The notes: generated by a model not told the origin, from the sequence alone. A stretch of DNA of 64,000 bases from Neoceratodus forsteri (GCA_016271365.2 CM057458.1:198744501-198808500); one strand, 5' to 3'; shown: positions 33,413-45,106, numbered from the stretch's first letter. A program made the numbers and translations.

Positions 33413-34494
33413 AGAAACTGCATCTTAGCTGGGCTATGTGCAAATAAATGGTAAAACAAAACACCAAACAACTTTCTCTCATAATACAGTACTGAATGTG
33501 ACAGCTTCCTCGATGGTAGGAGGTGAATGTGATGGACCCTTGATCTTCTTTGTCTGCCATTTACTGTATGTTTTGATGTTACTACTGCACATTAAAGAAA
33601 ACACACATTGTTGAAGAAATACAATATCTTTTTCTTTCATGTACAAAGTTCTTTTGAAGGTTATAAATTAAAGTAAGTAGTTTGAAACAATTAGATGCCC
33701 TTGTTTTTACTTTGATTATCGATCTTGTCAATATTTTAATGCTGTAGGTATTTATTCATCGGCACATTTCAAAATGACTGATTACTGCCAACTATCAACC
33801 TTACAATTGTTGTTTTTTTACATCTCCATCTGTTGTACTGAAATACACTGTGAGTTCACAAATATGAATATGATGAAGTCAGAAAATCCTCTGCAGTGAT
33901 TGCTATATAGATATCATATTCATCTTTTTTTATTGCTATATAAATACCATATTTATATTTTATACAGAACCCTAAGATATGAAGTGCATTTTCTCAGCTA
34001 AGAATGGGCCAATATACTTCATCCTATAGGAAATGTCTTTTTTCCTGGGTTTCCAAAGATACAAGGCTCTGTTTGTGTACTTTTAATGAGTGCACAGATC
34101 TTAAAAATTTTCTGCCATGCTGACCCTTTCCTTCTAGTGTAAGACACATCAATTTGGGAAGTATTCTTTGCTGTATCTTTATGGACCCCAGTTCCTTTAT
34201 AAAAATATTTATTATCCTCCAGAAATTCTGACATTGTAAAGACAGTAGTGCCACAGGAACTAGAACCAGAATCAGAATCAGTACCAGAATGTGCACCAGG
34301 ACCATTATCAGCACTAGTGTAGTGCCAGGGTTCATGTGACACAATATGAGTACTCTATTTTTATAGTTATAGAACAGATCTGGAATGTGTTGGCCTAATT
34401 CAAGCATTTTTATTATATAATCAAACTACACAAAATCACATGTTTACCATTTTATATTAAATTCGCTAGGAATGTCATGACAAGATACATAAAT
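33413..34494. other. AT-rich spacer; one doubtful reverse-strand ORF
   Basis: A 107-codon minus frame (34019-34342) contains a Ser/Asp-rich patch made from CAGAATC-type repeats. No family is recognised and splice context is absent. Confidence 0.35.
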
Positions 34495-34610
34495 GCTGTC
34501 CGCAGATAAGGGCCTATGGCCCACCCAGCCTGCCCATTTGAGCTTGTAAATTCACTTTACATTTTTCTAGAAGTCTGTTGTCCCTTACCCCTGACCTCCA
34601 GGGTCCAATA
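34495..34610 (-). mobile_element. CR1 3'-end fragment
   Basis: GTCCGCAGATAAGGGCCTAT...GCCCACCCAGCCTGCCCAT is the reverse complement of the CR1 3' UTR end seen at 20040-20090. Only about 115 bp is recognisable. Confidence 0.65.
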
Positions 34611-35494
34611 TTATTCTTCTTCTCTTTACCCAGGAAAAGCAGTAAGCAACATAACTATTTCCTATGTCTAGAAGCAGAAAGCAAAATAACTATTCCATAT
34701 GCCCGGCTGTCTTCTTTGCAACTCAGACTTTTAAATCTGGGGTACTAGTATAATCTTCCCTAAGCAAATTAAATACATACACATTACACATACACACAGA
34801 ACAATTGCCTCAATGGTTGCAAACAGTATATATTATAAAAAAACTTTCCCCAGAAAAATAGTCTTTGGTGGCCTGTAGCCTTCTGACTATTAGGTTTGCA
34901 TAAGACAACTGTCAAATATTAGAAGCAAAAGGCTGATCCCAGTTTCTTACCACTCTGCTCCCATCAGCAATGTTCAGCCAATACCTGCTGAGACTAGTTC
35001 ATATAGCAGCCATGTTCCAAGAGCTTGACCCAGAGTGTCATCCAACTTGTAAACAGATTAGGATATTTATAGTTTTTTTTTTGGGGGGTGTCAGGCTGGA
35101 GTTCCTCAGAGGGGGAAAATGGAATTTACAACTACTGGCTATACTGAGAAATGGTCTCATAATTTCTAGTAAATGGTAGCATAAAAACATAGTTATTTCC
35201 ACATGTCACCTCATAGAAAAGGTGTTGTCATGGTAGCTGGTGACTTCCGTAATACTATGTAAAATGCTAAATCTGTGTAAGACTGAGGTGTTAGATGTGT
35301 GAAGAAAACAATATATGTGTGAAATGCAAACATGCTAAGGTGAATTCTGAGTGAGTCTGTAATATATGTGCTTTTTATACTTTTAGGAATGATATTTAGA
35401 GAGCTTATGCTTGTTTTCTCTAAGGTCGTTTTTAGCTCTAGTTTAGGCTAGAATGCTTTTGCCTGACCTGCTTGTACCTAGGTCAGGTCTTGGG
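34611..35494. other. Spacer, nothing assigned
   Basis: AT-rich with no convincing ORF or repeat structure. Confidence 0.4.
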
Positions 35495-36215
35495 GAAACA
35501 TAGAAACATAAAACATAGACTTTGATGGCAGATAAGCACCACTTGGCCCACCTAGTCTGCCCATTTCCCTACCTACAGGATAAGCTGCAGATCCTAGTTG
35601 ACCAACAACCTATTTCTTCCTACCCACCACAAAAAATTGCCTTATGTCTGCCCCGTGCATTCTTGAATTCTCCCACAGTTTTAGACCCCACAACCTCCGA
35701 AGGAAGGCTGTTCCATGCACCCACCACCCTCTCTGTTAAAAAATACTTCCTCACATTGTCCCTGAACTGCCCCCATCTTCAAATTGTGTCCCCATGTTCT
35801 TGCACATCTCTTTTTCTGAAAGATGCTACCCTCTTGGACTTTGTTGATTCCACTGAGGTACTTAAAAGTTTCTATCATGCCCCCCCCTTTCCTCAAGGGT
35901 ATACATATTAAGCTCATTTAGTCTGTCCTCGTATGACTTCTCTTGCAGACCCTGCACCATTTTAGTTGCCATCCTCTGGACTGCCTCTATCCTGTCTATG
36001 TCCTTGCGGAGATGGGGTCTTCAGAACTGGATGCAGTTCTCCAGATGGGGTCTAACCATCTGTCTGTACAGAGAGATGACAGCTTCCTGTTCTGTGCTGG
36101 TGATGCCACTCCCTATACATCCCAGTATCCCCCAGCCCTCTCTTCTGCCTTCTCACATTGCTTGCTAACCTTAAGGTCATTTGATATGATTCCTTCCAGG
36201 TCCCTTTCCAGTTTG
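35495..36215 (-). mobile_element. CR1 copy D, 5'-truncated
   Basis: This runs from the CR1 tail (complement of TCTATGTTT...GGGCCAAGTGGTGCTTATCT) through the C-terminal ORF2 segment. On the minus strand, MIETFKYLSGINKVQEGSIFQKKRCARTWGHNLK is open at 35681-35917. Upstream CR1 sequence (QFWRP, RRATKMVQGL) can be traced to about 36215. The RT proper is absent. Confidence 0.85.
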
Positions 36216-36251
36216 GGTTAATGATATCACGTTTCCCTGGTATCATTAACC
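36216..36251. repeat. Short hairpin at the broken end of CR1 copy D
   Basis: GGTTAATGATATCA (36216-36229) pairs with TGGTATCATTAACC (36238-36251) apart from one or two mismatches. It sits exactly where CR1-D similarity stops. Confidence 0.75.
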
Positions 36252-36429
36252 TTTTATACCATAGAGCCAAAACTAAATATATTTTAGCAAGAGTTTAACT
36301 TCTTTGAAGCTATCATATACTCTTAAAACTAGTTGGGTTAAAGGGACACTGTCAACCCCCTTTGGCCTCAGATTATCCTTTATGATGGCTCACATTCTGT
36401 AGAATGTGCTGATGTAGCTGGTAGTTTGA

Positions 36430-38310
36430 TTCTTTTTTTTGTAAATTATTTTTATTGAGTTTGCAATAAAAAGACTTACAAACATTACACAGGAGGATAA
36501 CAATAAAACTAATCTATTTCTGTATGTCTCTTACAAAGGATATTTTTATCAGATACCCCCTCATTAGTTACAACACAGAGAGAAGTACAGGATAGGAAAG
36601 TAAACCCCAAATATTTTAACAATGCTTGCAACCAGAAAAGTGAGCATAGGCATCATGTTAAGGATGGCTCTCTAGCTGTACCCTTCTACCATTGTGACTC
36701 CAGGATCTATAGATCCTTTACATATCAACAAAAACAGCAAATAGCCTAAATTTTCCCAGACTCCAGATTTGGAACTCAAGCACAAGTCGACATTTGAACA
36801 TTATCACTCCTACAGACACCAATTAATATATACATATAGATCGAGAAAAGTAATAAAAGGTTAGATCTAGGATTATAAGTAAATATTGTGTCCCGCAGAG
36901 CATACAGTTGTTAAACACAAACCATCAAACTGAACTTAAAGTGAAGATAGCCATTTTTAACATTATTTAGAAAATGCATTTCCCTTCCAATTGAAAGGCC
37001 ACTACAAGCTGGCACCACGTGTAGAGAGGCTCAGTGATGAGATCGAGAGGGATGTATTAAGTCTGTATTGCAGTCTATGCAGTGTAGACTGATCATCTGA
37101 GTAACTAATTTTTCTAAACGAAAAGACTTATAAGACTTCCCTTACCACCTCATCATAGTAAAACTTACATATTGAAAACAAAGCACCACAAACAACATTA
37201 TTGACTGTCTAGTGCAATCTGCAGATTAAGATTTCAATCATGTTCATTTAATTTATTCATCTTCTGAGGAAGCTTCTTCACCGTTAGTCGTTAATTCAGC
37301 TTCCATTCTGGATATTAATTGTTCTGCCTCTTTAGGTTGAGAAAACAAGTAGCTTTGTCCGTTCCAGTTTAGATGTAGTTTGGCAGGTAGCAACAGCTGG
37401 TGCTGGAGTTTTAGGTGGCAAAGATGGCCCCGAATACCATCAAAGACTTTCCTACATTGATGGGTGCTATAGGATAGATCTGGAAAAATGAAGACACTGT
37501 CTTCTCCATACTTCAAACTCAGCTTCCTACATGCCAAATTCAAGGTGTAATCTCTGTCCCCAACTCCAGTGCAAATTACCATAAAGGTGTGTGGTGTAGA
37601 AGCTGCTGTTGCCCCTCTCCTCGGCATAACCCTGTAGGCTTTCTCAAGGTATGGGAGATGATCTGCCTCTGATAACTCCAAGATCATAGATAGTAGAACT
37701 CTAACAAAGCTGAGACAGTCTTCCCCATCAGTCATTTCAGTAAGCCCTACTATTCAGATATTTTGTTCCTTGGTCTAGTTTTCCACCATCTCTGGGCACT
37801 GGCAAAACAGGGCATTCTCCTTTATTAAGCAGGAAGTGACATCTAGGGATTTTAGTGCTGATGCCTCCGATGTCTGTAGCCATTGTTCTAATTGATCAGC
37901 TCGGGATTCTTGGACAGCTACCCTAGGGTGTAGGGCCTCAAACTTTTTATCAAGGTCTTGTACTGTCCACACCAATTGTACCAAGGTAGTATTGATGGTT
38001 TGCAGCATCACTTCTCCAGCAGGGACCATACCTGAGCCCCCTGCTGCCTCGTGTTGCACAGACCAGCTGTCTTTCTTGTGGCTTTTGGGTTAAAAGAAGT
38101 AATCGGCAGCTGACGCTGAACCTTTGGGCTTCCCCATTTCAAAGCTATCTGTTGTCCTTATCAGTGCTGTTCAAAGGCTGAAATTTGTTCCCATTAAGAG
38201 TTTAAGATTTTATGATTTTATTTAAGTTCTATTCTGGAGCGCGAGTGCAGAGCTGCTTCATGGTTGGTTGCTCAGCAGTGCCCCCTGGTAGTTCATTTGT
38301 TTGTTTACAA
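36430..38310 (-). mobile_element. ORF1-only L1/Tx1-like element (HAL1-like)
   Basis: On the minus strand the element has a 5' UTR (38140 to about 38310), an ORF1, an 0.8-kb 3' region and an A-rich end that appears as TTCTTTTTTTT at 36431-36441 on +. The end wording (AAACTCAATAAAAATAATTT) is like L1-type 3' ends. No ORF2 DNA lies between ORF1 and the tail. L1 derivatives with only ORF1 are known as HAL1 in mammals. Target duplications were not found. Confidence 0.6.
37253..38137 (-). pseudogene. L1/Tx1-like ORF1 of the HAL1-like element
   Basis: ATG at 38137 gives MGKPKGSASAADYFF, then an in-frame TAA, then PKSHKKDSW. The frame 38059-37775 is a coiled-coil segment (LVQLVWTVQDLDKKFEAL). The frame 37735-37253 is the RNA-binding and C-terminal part: AYRVMPRR, PHTFMVICTGVGDRDYTLNLA, VFIFPDLSYSTHQCRKVF, LLLPAKLHLNWNGQSYLFSQPKEAEQLI, and an acidic tail EEASSEDE. 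FPDLS...R and LLxPAKL are L1 ORF1p hallmarks. One stop and one shift near 37745-37775 separate the pieces, and otherwise the frame is well kept. Confidence 0.75.
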
Positions 38311-38754
38311 TACTTGATCAACTCCCACTGCATCTTTCCTGGACTTCAGAACCCTCCAACACAGCCTAGCCACTCAAGATTCAGTTGGAGGAGAGAAGAC
38401 TATTGCATCATAAGTGGCTGCATGATTTGCTCTTTAATATTGTTATATTTATTTATAATATTGTGCTGAGTTTGTTATAAGCAGTTGTGTAGTAGGGTCA
38501 CTCTCAGCTGGCTATTCCTGAAAAAATGTCCCAGATACTTAAAGAGCTGTTGAGTCCTCTGGGAAAACCATGGACACATAGATTTAGACACAATTCAGTT
38601 TGTATTTTATCTTTTGTAGATTTCTCCTTCCTCATATGCATTATTTTAGAAATTTGCATGAAAACAGTGGCCTAATACACAGTTGCTAAATGTGCTAAAG
38701 CACCAAGCTGTGAAACATTTTTTATTGTTTTGGTAACCAGTTAAGACACACTGG

Positions 38755-38935
38755 GCACAAGTATCTGTTTTCAGGGGTGACTCAGGAGAACTGGGGTGGT
38801 TAAGTGATTAGCTCAGAGTCACATAATATGCAAGTGGAAGTTGTGGGAACCAAACCTAGGTCTGCTGGATGTAACAAGCTCACTCATAGCTCACAGATCA
38901 TTACCCTAAGCTCTAGGCTATACTGCCAGCCCAAA
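38755..38935 (-). mobile_element. MIR-like CORE SINE, reverse orientation (second reverse copy)
   Basis: GTTAAGTGATTAGCTCAGAG...CACATAATATGCAAGTGGAAG...GGAACCAAACCTAGG matches the copy at 32215-32420 closely, including the non-MIR word TATGCAAGTGGAAG. Both therefore belong to one lineage-specific subfamily. Confidence 0.7.
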
Positions 38936-39973
38936 ACCTTAAGACCCATAACACCTGAGTCTGAAACCCAGAACCATCACTTGCATACTGTGTGACTTCT
39001 TACATTTTGTGTCCAAGCATTGGAATATTCTTTTGCTCCCAGGACACACCTGGAATTGGGAATCAGCTTAGTGTGCTTTTTCCAGGAAAATAAAAAGTTA
39101 CAAAGACCTCATCATGGCATAGTTCAATCTTGCAACACCTTGCGCTATACCCAAAGGGTCTGCAAGTCTTTCCTTGTGCTATCAGTGGTCATTGTAACAG
39201 CATAGGGAATGAATCAGATGGACAACCAGTTAATGAGGGTGCCAGTATGCAATGAGCTGCAGTGCTATGCACAGTGGCTCTCTGATACCCGTATCCTCAG
39301 TTGTAAGAAGCAACAACCCCAACCAAAGAACTATTACAAGCAGTTCTACATGGAGTCACTGCCTTGTGAATCAGAACATATATTCTGGAAGGGGCGAGGA
39401 TATTTGCACCAGAAAGAGCCCAGGCTAAGAAGAGGGAACCCACTACATGCCAAGGAAAACAATAAATTAAAAAGAACCATTTTAGGGCCACTGGACCACA
39501 AGTGAAGATGGACGCTGTGACAGGGAGATCCTGCCACCATTGAGGAACCACCTTTTCTTAAATCTGTTGCAACGGTTCTTCTATTTGTTAGCCTAATCTG
39601 TCCTTTACAATTTCTAGTCCATAAGGTTGACCACCTATAGGCACCCCCTTCCCATTCTTGACTATGCTATAGTGTCTTCTTTAATTTTCCGTTTCCCTCT
39701 CAGGTCCTCATACAGGGAGGTTATTGTTGTGACCTCTGAGCTGATGAAACAACAAGATGTGTTCCTCATTGCTGGATTTAGTACGCAATGGCACTATGTC
39801 ATAAAATACCTTGCTGTATATATCTTATGTGTATGAAACCTGTAAATGTTGAAAATACCATGGCACTAGTTGACTGTATTATATAAATTAAGTTGCCGAG
39901 GAAGAGATATCAGAAAACCCCCTGTAGTGTTATTTAAAATGCATCTACATTACAGATTGTTTGGGAGGCCCTT
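38936..39973. other. Spacer, with one unexplained 98-codon frame
   Basis: The + frame 39209-39505 is open and has a basic, protein-like composition (KKQQPQPKNYYKQFY, GRGYLHQKEPRLRRGN). I recognise no family, and no splice or promoter context supports it. Confidence 0.3.
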
Positions 39974-40432
39974 TGGCACCATGCATTCCTGCTGTAAACT
40001 GAGCCAGTCTGAAATTTCATGGTGATTTGCATATGCATCCCATGATGCTTTGCATTATTGGGGTATGTGTGATGTTGTGCCTCTTTGAAACTTGGCTTTA
40101 TTGCCAATGTCCTTTGGGGTAACCCTTGCTTCAATGCTTCTGCGCCGAGGTTCTTTGTCTTCAGCTTTTTTTTTATTTGAGCCCCCACCACCCAAGCAAA
40201 CAAGGCCCACATAAGGGAAACTGAATCTCAACTGAAAAGTTAGATCAGTAGGTGCTGACTAAGTGCAGAGGAAGGACATTCATAGTCTGTTGCTGCAAAC
40301 TGATGTGTTGAAAAAGGGATATGCCATTGCTGAAGGTTATCTCCTGTATTTTGAATAAATATTACACAGAGATTGTGTGTTGAACCTGGAGTTTGGTGTC
40401 TGGTCCATCTGTTATCCTACAACCCCTCCACA
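39974..40432 (+). repeat. 5' LTR
   Basis: Begins TGGCACCATGCATTC and ends ACAACCCCTCCACA. It matches 43565-44029 along its length. An AATAAATATTACACAG polyadenylation-type signal is near 40355. Confidence 0.85.
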
Positions 40433-40436
40433 GACT

Positions 40437-40454
40437 TGGTGTTAGAAGTGGGAT
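40437..40454 (+). promoter_or_regulatory. Primer binding site, tRNA-Leu type
   Basis: TGGTGTTAGAAGTGGGAT lies four bases after the 5' LTR. It equals the complement of a tRNA-Leu 3' end (TGGTGTCAGAAGTGGGAT) apart from one base. It primes minus-strand synthesis. Confidence 0.7.
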
Positions 40455-41605
40455 TACAAGCTGGAAATGTCTGGGCTGGCCTAAGAGGGACATTTTCCAG
40501 TGGATATCACCCAGATATCCCAAGAGGACCAATGCACCAGGAGTTGCCAGAGGAGAACCCGGAGAAGAGAGTCTGTGGAGTTCTGACCAGAACCATTGCC
40601 AACAGACTAGGAGAGAGGCTGCTGCCTGGACTGTATCTGGGAGCTTGGAGGAAGGCCATACCTGAAGATGATGAAGAGATGCAAGCAGATGAGGAAGAAT
40701 TGAGGGAACTGCCTTCTCTTGAAAATGCTCCACCTGAGGATGTAGGGGAGTTGTTGAATGGATCTGCATAAAACAGATGCAGATGGAAAGAGATAAAGAC
40801 ATTGAGCGGAGAGATAGCGACATTGAGCAGAGAAGGCAAGATGCCAAATGGGCGGATACCATGAGGGTCTTGCATGCCATCAATGTAGGGCAAACAGAAA
40901 GAGCCAGTAGCCCAAAAGACATTAAACTGTCCAAACTTTCAGACAGTGATGACATTGAAGCCTACCTCACAATGTTTGAGAGGCTTGCTCGAACATGCGC
41001 ATGGTCAAGGGAACAGTAGGTTGTTCGACTGGCACCGCACCTGACAGGCAGTGCCCAGTTGGTTTTTAGCCACATGGACTCCTGAGAGGCAGAGGACTAT
41101 GACCGTGTGAAGCAGGAGATCCTCAGGCACTATGACATAAACACTGAAACCTATTGCCAGAGGTTTAGGTTTCTTAAAATGCAGTCACTGGATACCCACT
41201 GAGAGACTTATGCCCCTCTGAAGGAACTCTGCTACAAGTGGTTGCAGCCAGATGACAAGGCCAAGGACCAACTTCTGGAGGTAGTAATTGTTGAACAGTT
41301 TATTAAAGTTTTACCCCAGGATGTACAACTTTGGGTTTGGGAGCATAAGCCTGATTCCGCAGATAAAGCCATCGTGTTGGCAGAAGACTTTCTGGCAGCC
41401 TGACCATCCAGACCCAGAGGGTTCCAAGGGATATCAGCTGCTGCGACCACCAGCAATCCGGTAAGGAGCCCTTTTACTTATAAACTGTCAAATCCAGCCC
41501 CAGTGAAACAAGACTGGAGAGCAGAGAGAGGGGGCAAATTCCAGTAGCAGAAATTGTATGTTATGGGTGCCAAAAAAGGGACATTATGTAAGAAACTGTC
41601 CTAAT
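40455..41605 (+). pseudogene. gag: SCAN-like capsid and zinc knuckle
   Basis: The N-terminal part (40455-40771) is acidic, with DDEEMQADEEELRELP. Frame 40777 starts with a charged helix, then DDIEAYLTMFERLA. Across in-frame stops it continues LAPHLTGSAQL, DYDRVKQEILRHYDIN, TYCQRFRFLKM and FIKVLPQDVQLWVWEHKPDSADKAIVLAEDF. This order and wording match the vertebrate SCAN domain, which is known to derive from a Gmr1-like capsid. A CCHC knuckle (CYGCQK...GHYVRNC, 41559-41602) follows with one extra base. Stops interrupt it at about 41017, 41083, 41201 and 41401. Confidence 0.75.
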
Positions 41606-41639
41606 ATAAAGAAAGAGACAGCTCACATAGCCTTAGTGA

Positions 41640-41900
41640 ACTGGGGTCACTTTATGGCAACTGTGCAGATTGGATTGCAACAGATGATGGGTTGATTGAT
41701 TCAGGGAGCCACCAGACTCTTATGTGAGAAGATCTGGTAACTGAGAATAATAAAGGGATGGATATAGCAGCCATCTGTGTGCATGAAGATACCCATTGAT
41801 ACCCTACAGCCACCATACAAATGACTGTTCAAGAAAAGACACATGAGGTAGAAGTGGGGTTGGTACCTCGCCTACAGGTGGCAGTTTTTATCAGGCATGA
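41640..41900 (+). pseudogene. Aspartic protease fragment
   Basis: GLIDSGSHQTLM holds the D-S-G active-site triplet at 41698-41706 of a retropepsin. The frame then degenerates, with EVEVGLVPRLQVAVFIRHDHSDF corresponding to the last conserved strands (the family reads PVxLGRDWxxF). A TGA lies just after the active-site strand. Confidence 0.55.
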
Positions 41901-42264
41901 CCATTCAGACTTTGCTTCATTTATACATTGTCATGCCACCCAGGACTCTGCTGCTGTTGCTGTAGCAACCAGAGCTCAAGTGAAGAGGGGACATTTACCA
42001 TCTGTGTTCCCATTTGATGATGATGTTTTTGAGGATCATGGCAAGCACCATAAAACTAAAATGGAGAAGAGGAAGCTAAAGAAGGACTGGAATTTATACT
42101 CATGCTGGTGTACAGCTAGACTTGGGACACACTTTTAAATGTGATATGCAGCATGAGCAAAAAGCAGACCCTTCACTTAGACCTTTTTTCACACGTGGGG
42201 AAGGGAGTGGAAAAAGGTGCCCCTCAGTTTGTTGTAAAACAGAGAATGCTGTATAGAGAATACA

Positions 42265-43390
42265 CTAACCCCAGAACTGGAGAGGTAGTAGGCTAACTAA
42301 TAGTTCCAGAAAAATTCTGCTCCCAAATCATGCATCTGGCACATGACATCCCTTTATCAGGCCATGCAGGAAGAGATAGCACCCTGAATAGGATATTACC
42401 CAGGTTTTATTAGCCCTCTATCCACGAGAACATAGCTGAGTATTGTAAAGCATGTGCTGAGTGTCAGAAGGTAGCTCAGGCAGGAAAAATGGATAGAGTA
42501 CTACTACAACCCATTTCCATTGTGAATAACCCCTTTGACAGGATAGCCATGGATGTAGTGTGCCCCCTGGAAAAGAGCTCCAAGGGTAGCAGATTTGTAC
42601 TGGTCATATGTGATTATGCTACCCGCTACCCAGAAGCTATCTCCATGAGAACTGTCACTGTCCCAAGGATAGCAGAGGAGCTAGAGCAAAGGTATTTAGC
42701 CGCATGGGAATTCCCCAGTAAATACTTGCTGATCAGGGGAGTAATTTTAATGCATACCTGCTAAAAGAATTGTACTGTCTGCTGGGCGTGATAGCAGTGC
42801 GTACTTCCCCATAACACCCACAGACTGACAGCCCCATAGAGAGGTTTAATCAGACATTAAAGAGGATATTGAGGAAGTATGTAATAGAAGAAGGTAAAGA
42901 TTGGGATAGGTACCTCCTCTATTCACTTTTCGTTTACAGAGAAATCCCTCAAGCATCCACTGGTTTCTCTCCTTTTTCATTATTGTATGGGAGGAACCCA
43001 GGGGGGACACTGGATATGGTTCAAGAACATTGGGAAGAAGGAAAGGAGGTGAGACATCTTAATGTTGTAAAATACCTGACTCAGTTACGCAAACGCCTGG
43101 TGAGATATATCAACTTGACACACCAGAGCTTAGAACAGATTCAGGACTTGCAGGAAGAAAAATATAATCAGGATTTGAAGACTTAAACATTTCAGTCAAG
43201 GGACAAAGTGTTGTTACTCCTTCCCTCCACTGAGAACAAACTGCTTATGAAATGGCAGGGCCCCTTCACCATTTTGAGGCAAACAGGAGCAGTGAACTAT
43301 GAGCTTAGCAAGCTCGGAGAGAGACCCACTCAGAAACTTTACCATGTAAACCTCCTTAGGAAATGGCATGAGAAGCCTAACCCCTCCCTT
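42265..43390 (+). pseudogene. Integrase with HHCC, DDE core and GPY/F-like end
   Basis: It would insert the element cDNA. The zinc-binding HHCC region is at about 42325-42475 (LAHDIPLSGHAGRD ... YCKACAECQK). The core starts FDRIAMDVVCPLE (first Asp) and VICDYATRYPEA. The second Asp block (LADQGSNFNAYL) is in another frame near 42725-42760. The Glu block DSPIERFNQTLKRIL is near 42830-42870. VYREIPQASTGFSPFSLLYGRNP follows. The end (43208-43380) reads LLMKWQGPFTILRQTGAVNYEL and QKLYHVNLLRKWHE, a GPY/F-type module. Stops and shifts at about 42411, 42720-42765 and 43186 break it. Confidence 0.8.
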
Positions 43391-43564
43391 ATTAGCATGT
43401 TTATGTGCACAATATCATTTTTGCAAGTACTGAATGTGTTCTTCAGTTTCAGTAAAGAAATTACTATTACTTTCACTGAATTGTGCTGATTTACCAATAC
43501 CACTGTACTTTATATTTTTTCAGCACCCTCCATTTCTTGTGAGCTCTGCCTTCTACATTTTCAC

Positions 43565-44029
43565 TGGCACCATGCATTCGTGCTGTAAACTGAGCCAGTC
43601 TGAAATGTCATGGTGATTTGCATATACAGCCCATGATACTTTGCATTATTGGGGTATGTGCGATGTGTTTCTTTGAAACTTTGCTTTATTGCCAATGTCC
43701 TTTGGGGTGACACTTGCTTCAATGCTTTTGCACTGAGGTTCTTTGTCTTTAGCTTGTTTTGGTTTTTCTTATTTGAACCCCCACCACCCCAAGCAAACAA
43801 GGCCCACAGGGGAAGCTGACTCTCACCTGAAAAGTTAAATGAGTAGGTCAGTAGGTGCTAAGTGCAGAGGAAGGACATTCATAGTCTGTTGCTGCAAACT
43901 GATGTACGGAAGAAGGGATATATCATTTCTGAAGGTTATCTACTGTATTTTGAATAAATATCACAGAGATTGTGTATTGAACCTGAAGTTCGGTGTCTGG
44001 TCCATCTGCTATCTCACAACTCCTCCACC
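43565..44029 (+). repeat. 3' LTR
   Basis: Matches 39974-40432, from TGGCACCATGCATTC to ACAACTCCTCCAC. The sequence before it (CTACATTTTCAC) is not an obvious polypurine tract. Confidence 0.85.
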
Positions 44030-45106
44030 GGTGCGGGGTGTAAAAGTCAATAAAAAGATGGCCAACGTAGGGAATGGAGGTACCTGGTGATGGGATGGGA
44101 TAAGTCTATGGCATTAGTGCCATAAACCCATGGCACATACCATGGTATGGCACCATGTAACTGGTGCTGGGCCATGGTCCAGCCCCTAAGGCTCTTGCAA
44201 GTTACCATGCTAGTGGCCACGTATCCTGTGTGTGGCCCACATCTGGATCACTCATTTACATAATGAGACTGTGTGACACTGTCACCATGGGGAATCTGCC
44301 CCACCACCCCCGCTGACAGCACCAGCCTTTTGTGTATTGCTGTTTTCAGGAGTAGTGGTATGGGGAGCCTCTGTGTGCCCCTAAAGTTCATCACCCCTGA
44401 CTGTATCTGTGTAGCGGTCCCCAAAATCTTTGCCCCTTAGAGTTTATCTGTCCCTGCAACTTATTCCCCACTTGAAGTCATAGTTTTGTGTTGTGACATC
44501 ACAGTCTGTTGCAGTGGGAGTAAATGTGATGTCGACAAGTAGAGTATTATGACACCAGGTGGGGAATAATCAATACTAGCTTATGCACTCTCAAGAACAA
44601 AAATTTAGTTTTCCTGCGACATTGTTAATATATAATGGGAGAAGAAATACAGATCAAATCTGAAATTTAAGCTGAACTGTTTTCAAATATTATGTTTTTT
44701 AAAGTTATCCTGGAGGTGTTTGCTGCTCTTCAAAAGAAGTGGCTACCAGACAATGTAAAAAAAAACTCTGGCTACAGAGCTGAGGACAATTCCACCATGA
44801 GGTAGATCAGTACTGCATAAAGCCTAAGACGTTTGTGGAAACAGAAACAGGCAGCAGCAGGGGGAGATAATATATCATGTTGTTGCCCTCTGAATATTTT
44901 AGAGAAGTACAATTCATGTTTTATACTGCTTTTAATTTAAAGAGATGGAGGTCTTACTTAATTTGTACTGCTGTTTTCTCCAATATGCCTATTCCTCACA
45001 CTTCAAACACTTGTCTCTCATTGCAGTTCAATGTCAGCTGGCAGTCACAGCTGATCTACACAGATTCCAGACTTCTGACTAAACCTCTCCCATTGTGAAG
45101 AGATAG
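44030..45106. other. Spacer, nothing assigned
   Basis: CATGG-rich low-complexity sequence at 44100-44180, otherwise no ORF or repeat recognised. Confidence 0.4.

Larger units (their letters stand above)
39974..44029 (+). mobile_element. Gmr1-like Gypsy LTR retrotransposon, RT-deleted
   Basis: Two LTRs (39974-40432 and 43565-44029) flank a tRNA-Leu-type primer site, a gag with SCAN-like capsid and zinc knuckle, a protease and an integrase with a GPY/F-like module. The integrase is followed directly by the 3' LTR; no reverse transcriptase or RNase H lies anywhere inside. In Gmr1-like elements the integrase precedes the RT, so a single deletion of everything after the integrase explains the structure. 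The LTRs differ by numerous substitutions and small indels, so the copy is old. A target duplication is not evident. Confidence 0.75.

Noticed and set aside
34019..34342. 107-codon minus-strand ORF with a Ser/Asp-rich patch as a possible host gene
   Set aside because: The patch derives from short CAGAATC/CAGTACC repeats. No splice context and no known family.
35522..35911. 129-codon + ORF
   Set aside because: It is the reverse strand of CR1 copy D. Similar frames recur opposite every CR1 C-terminal region (19360-19932, 47099-47568, 51455-51953).
39209..39505. 98-codon + ORF as a gene
   Set aside because: Protein-like composition, but no homology recognised, no supporting signals and length within chance in this region. 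Noted in the spacer entry.
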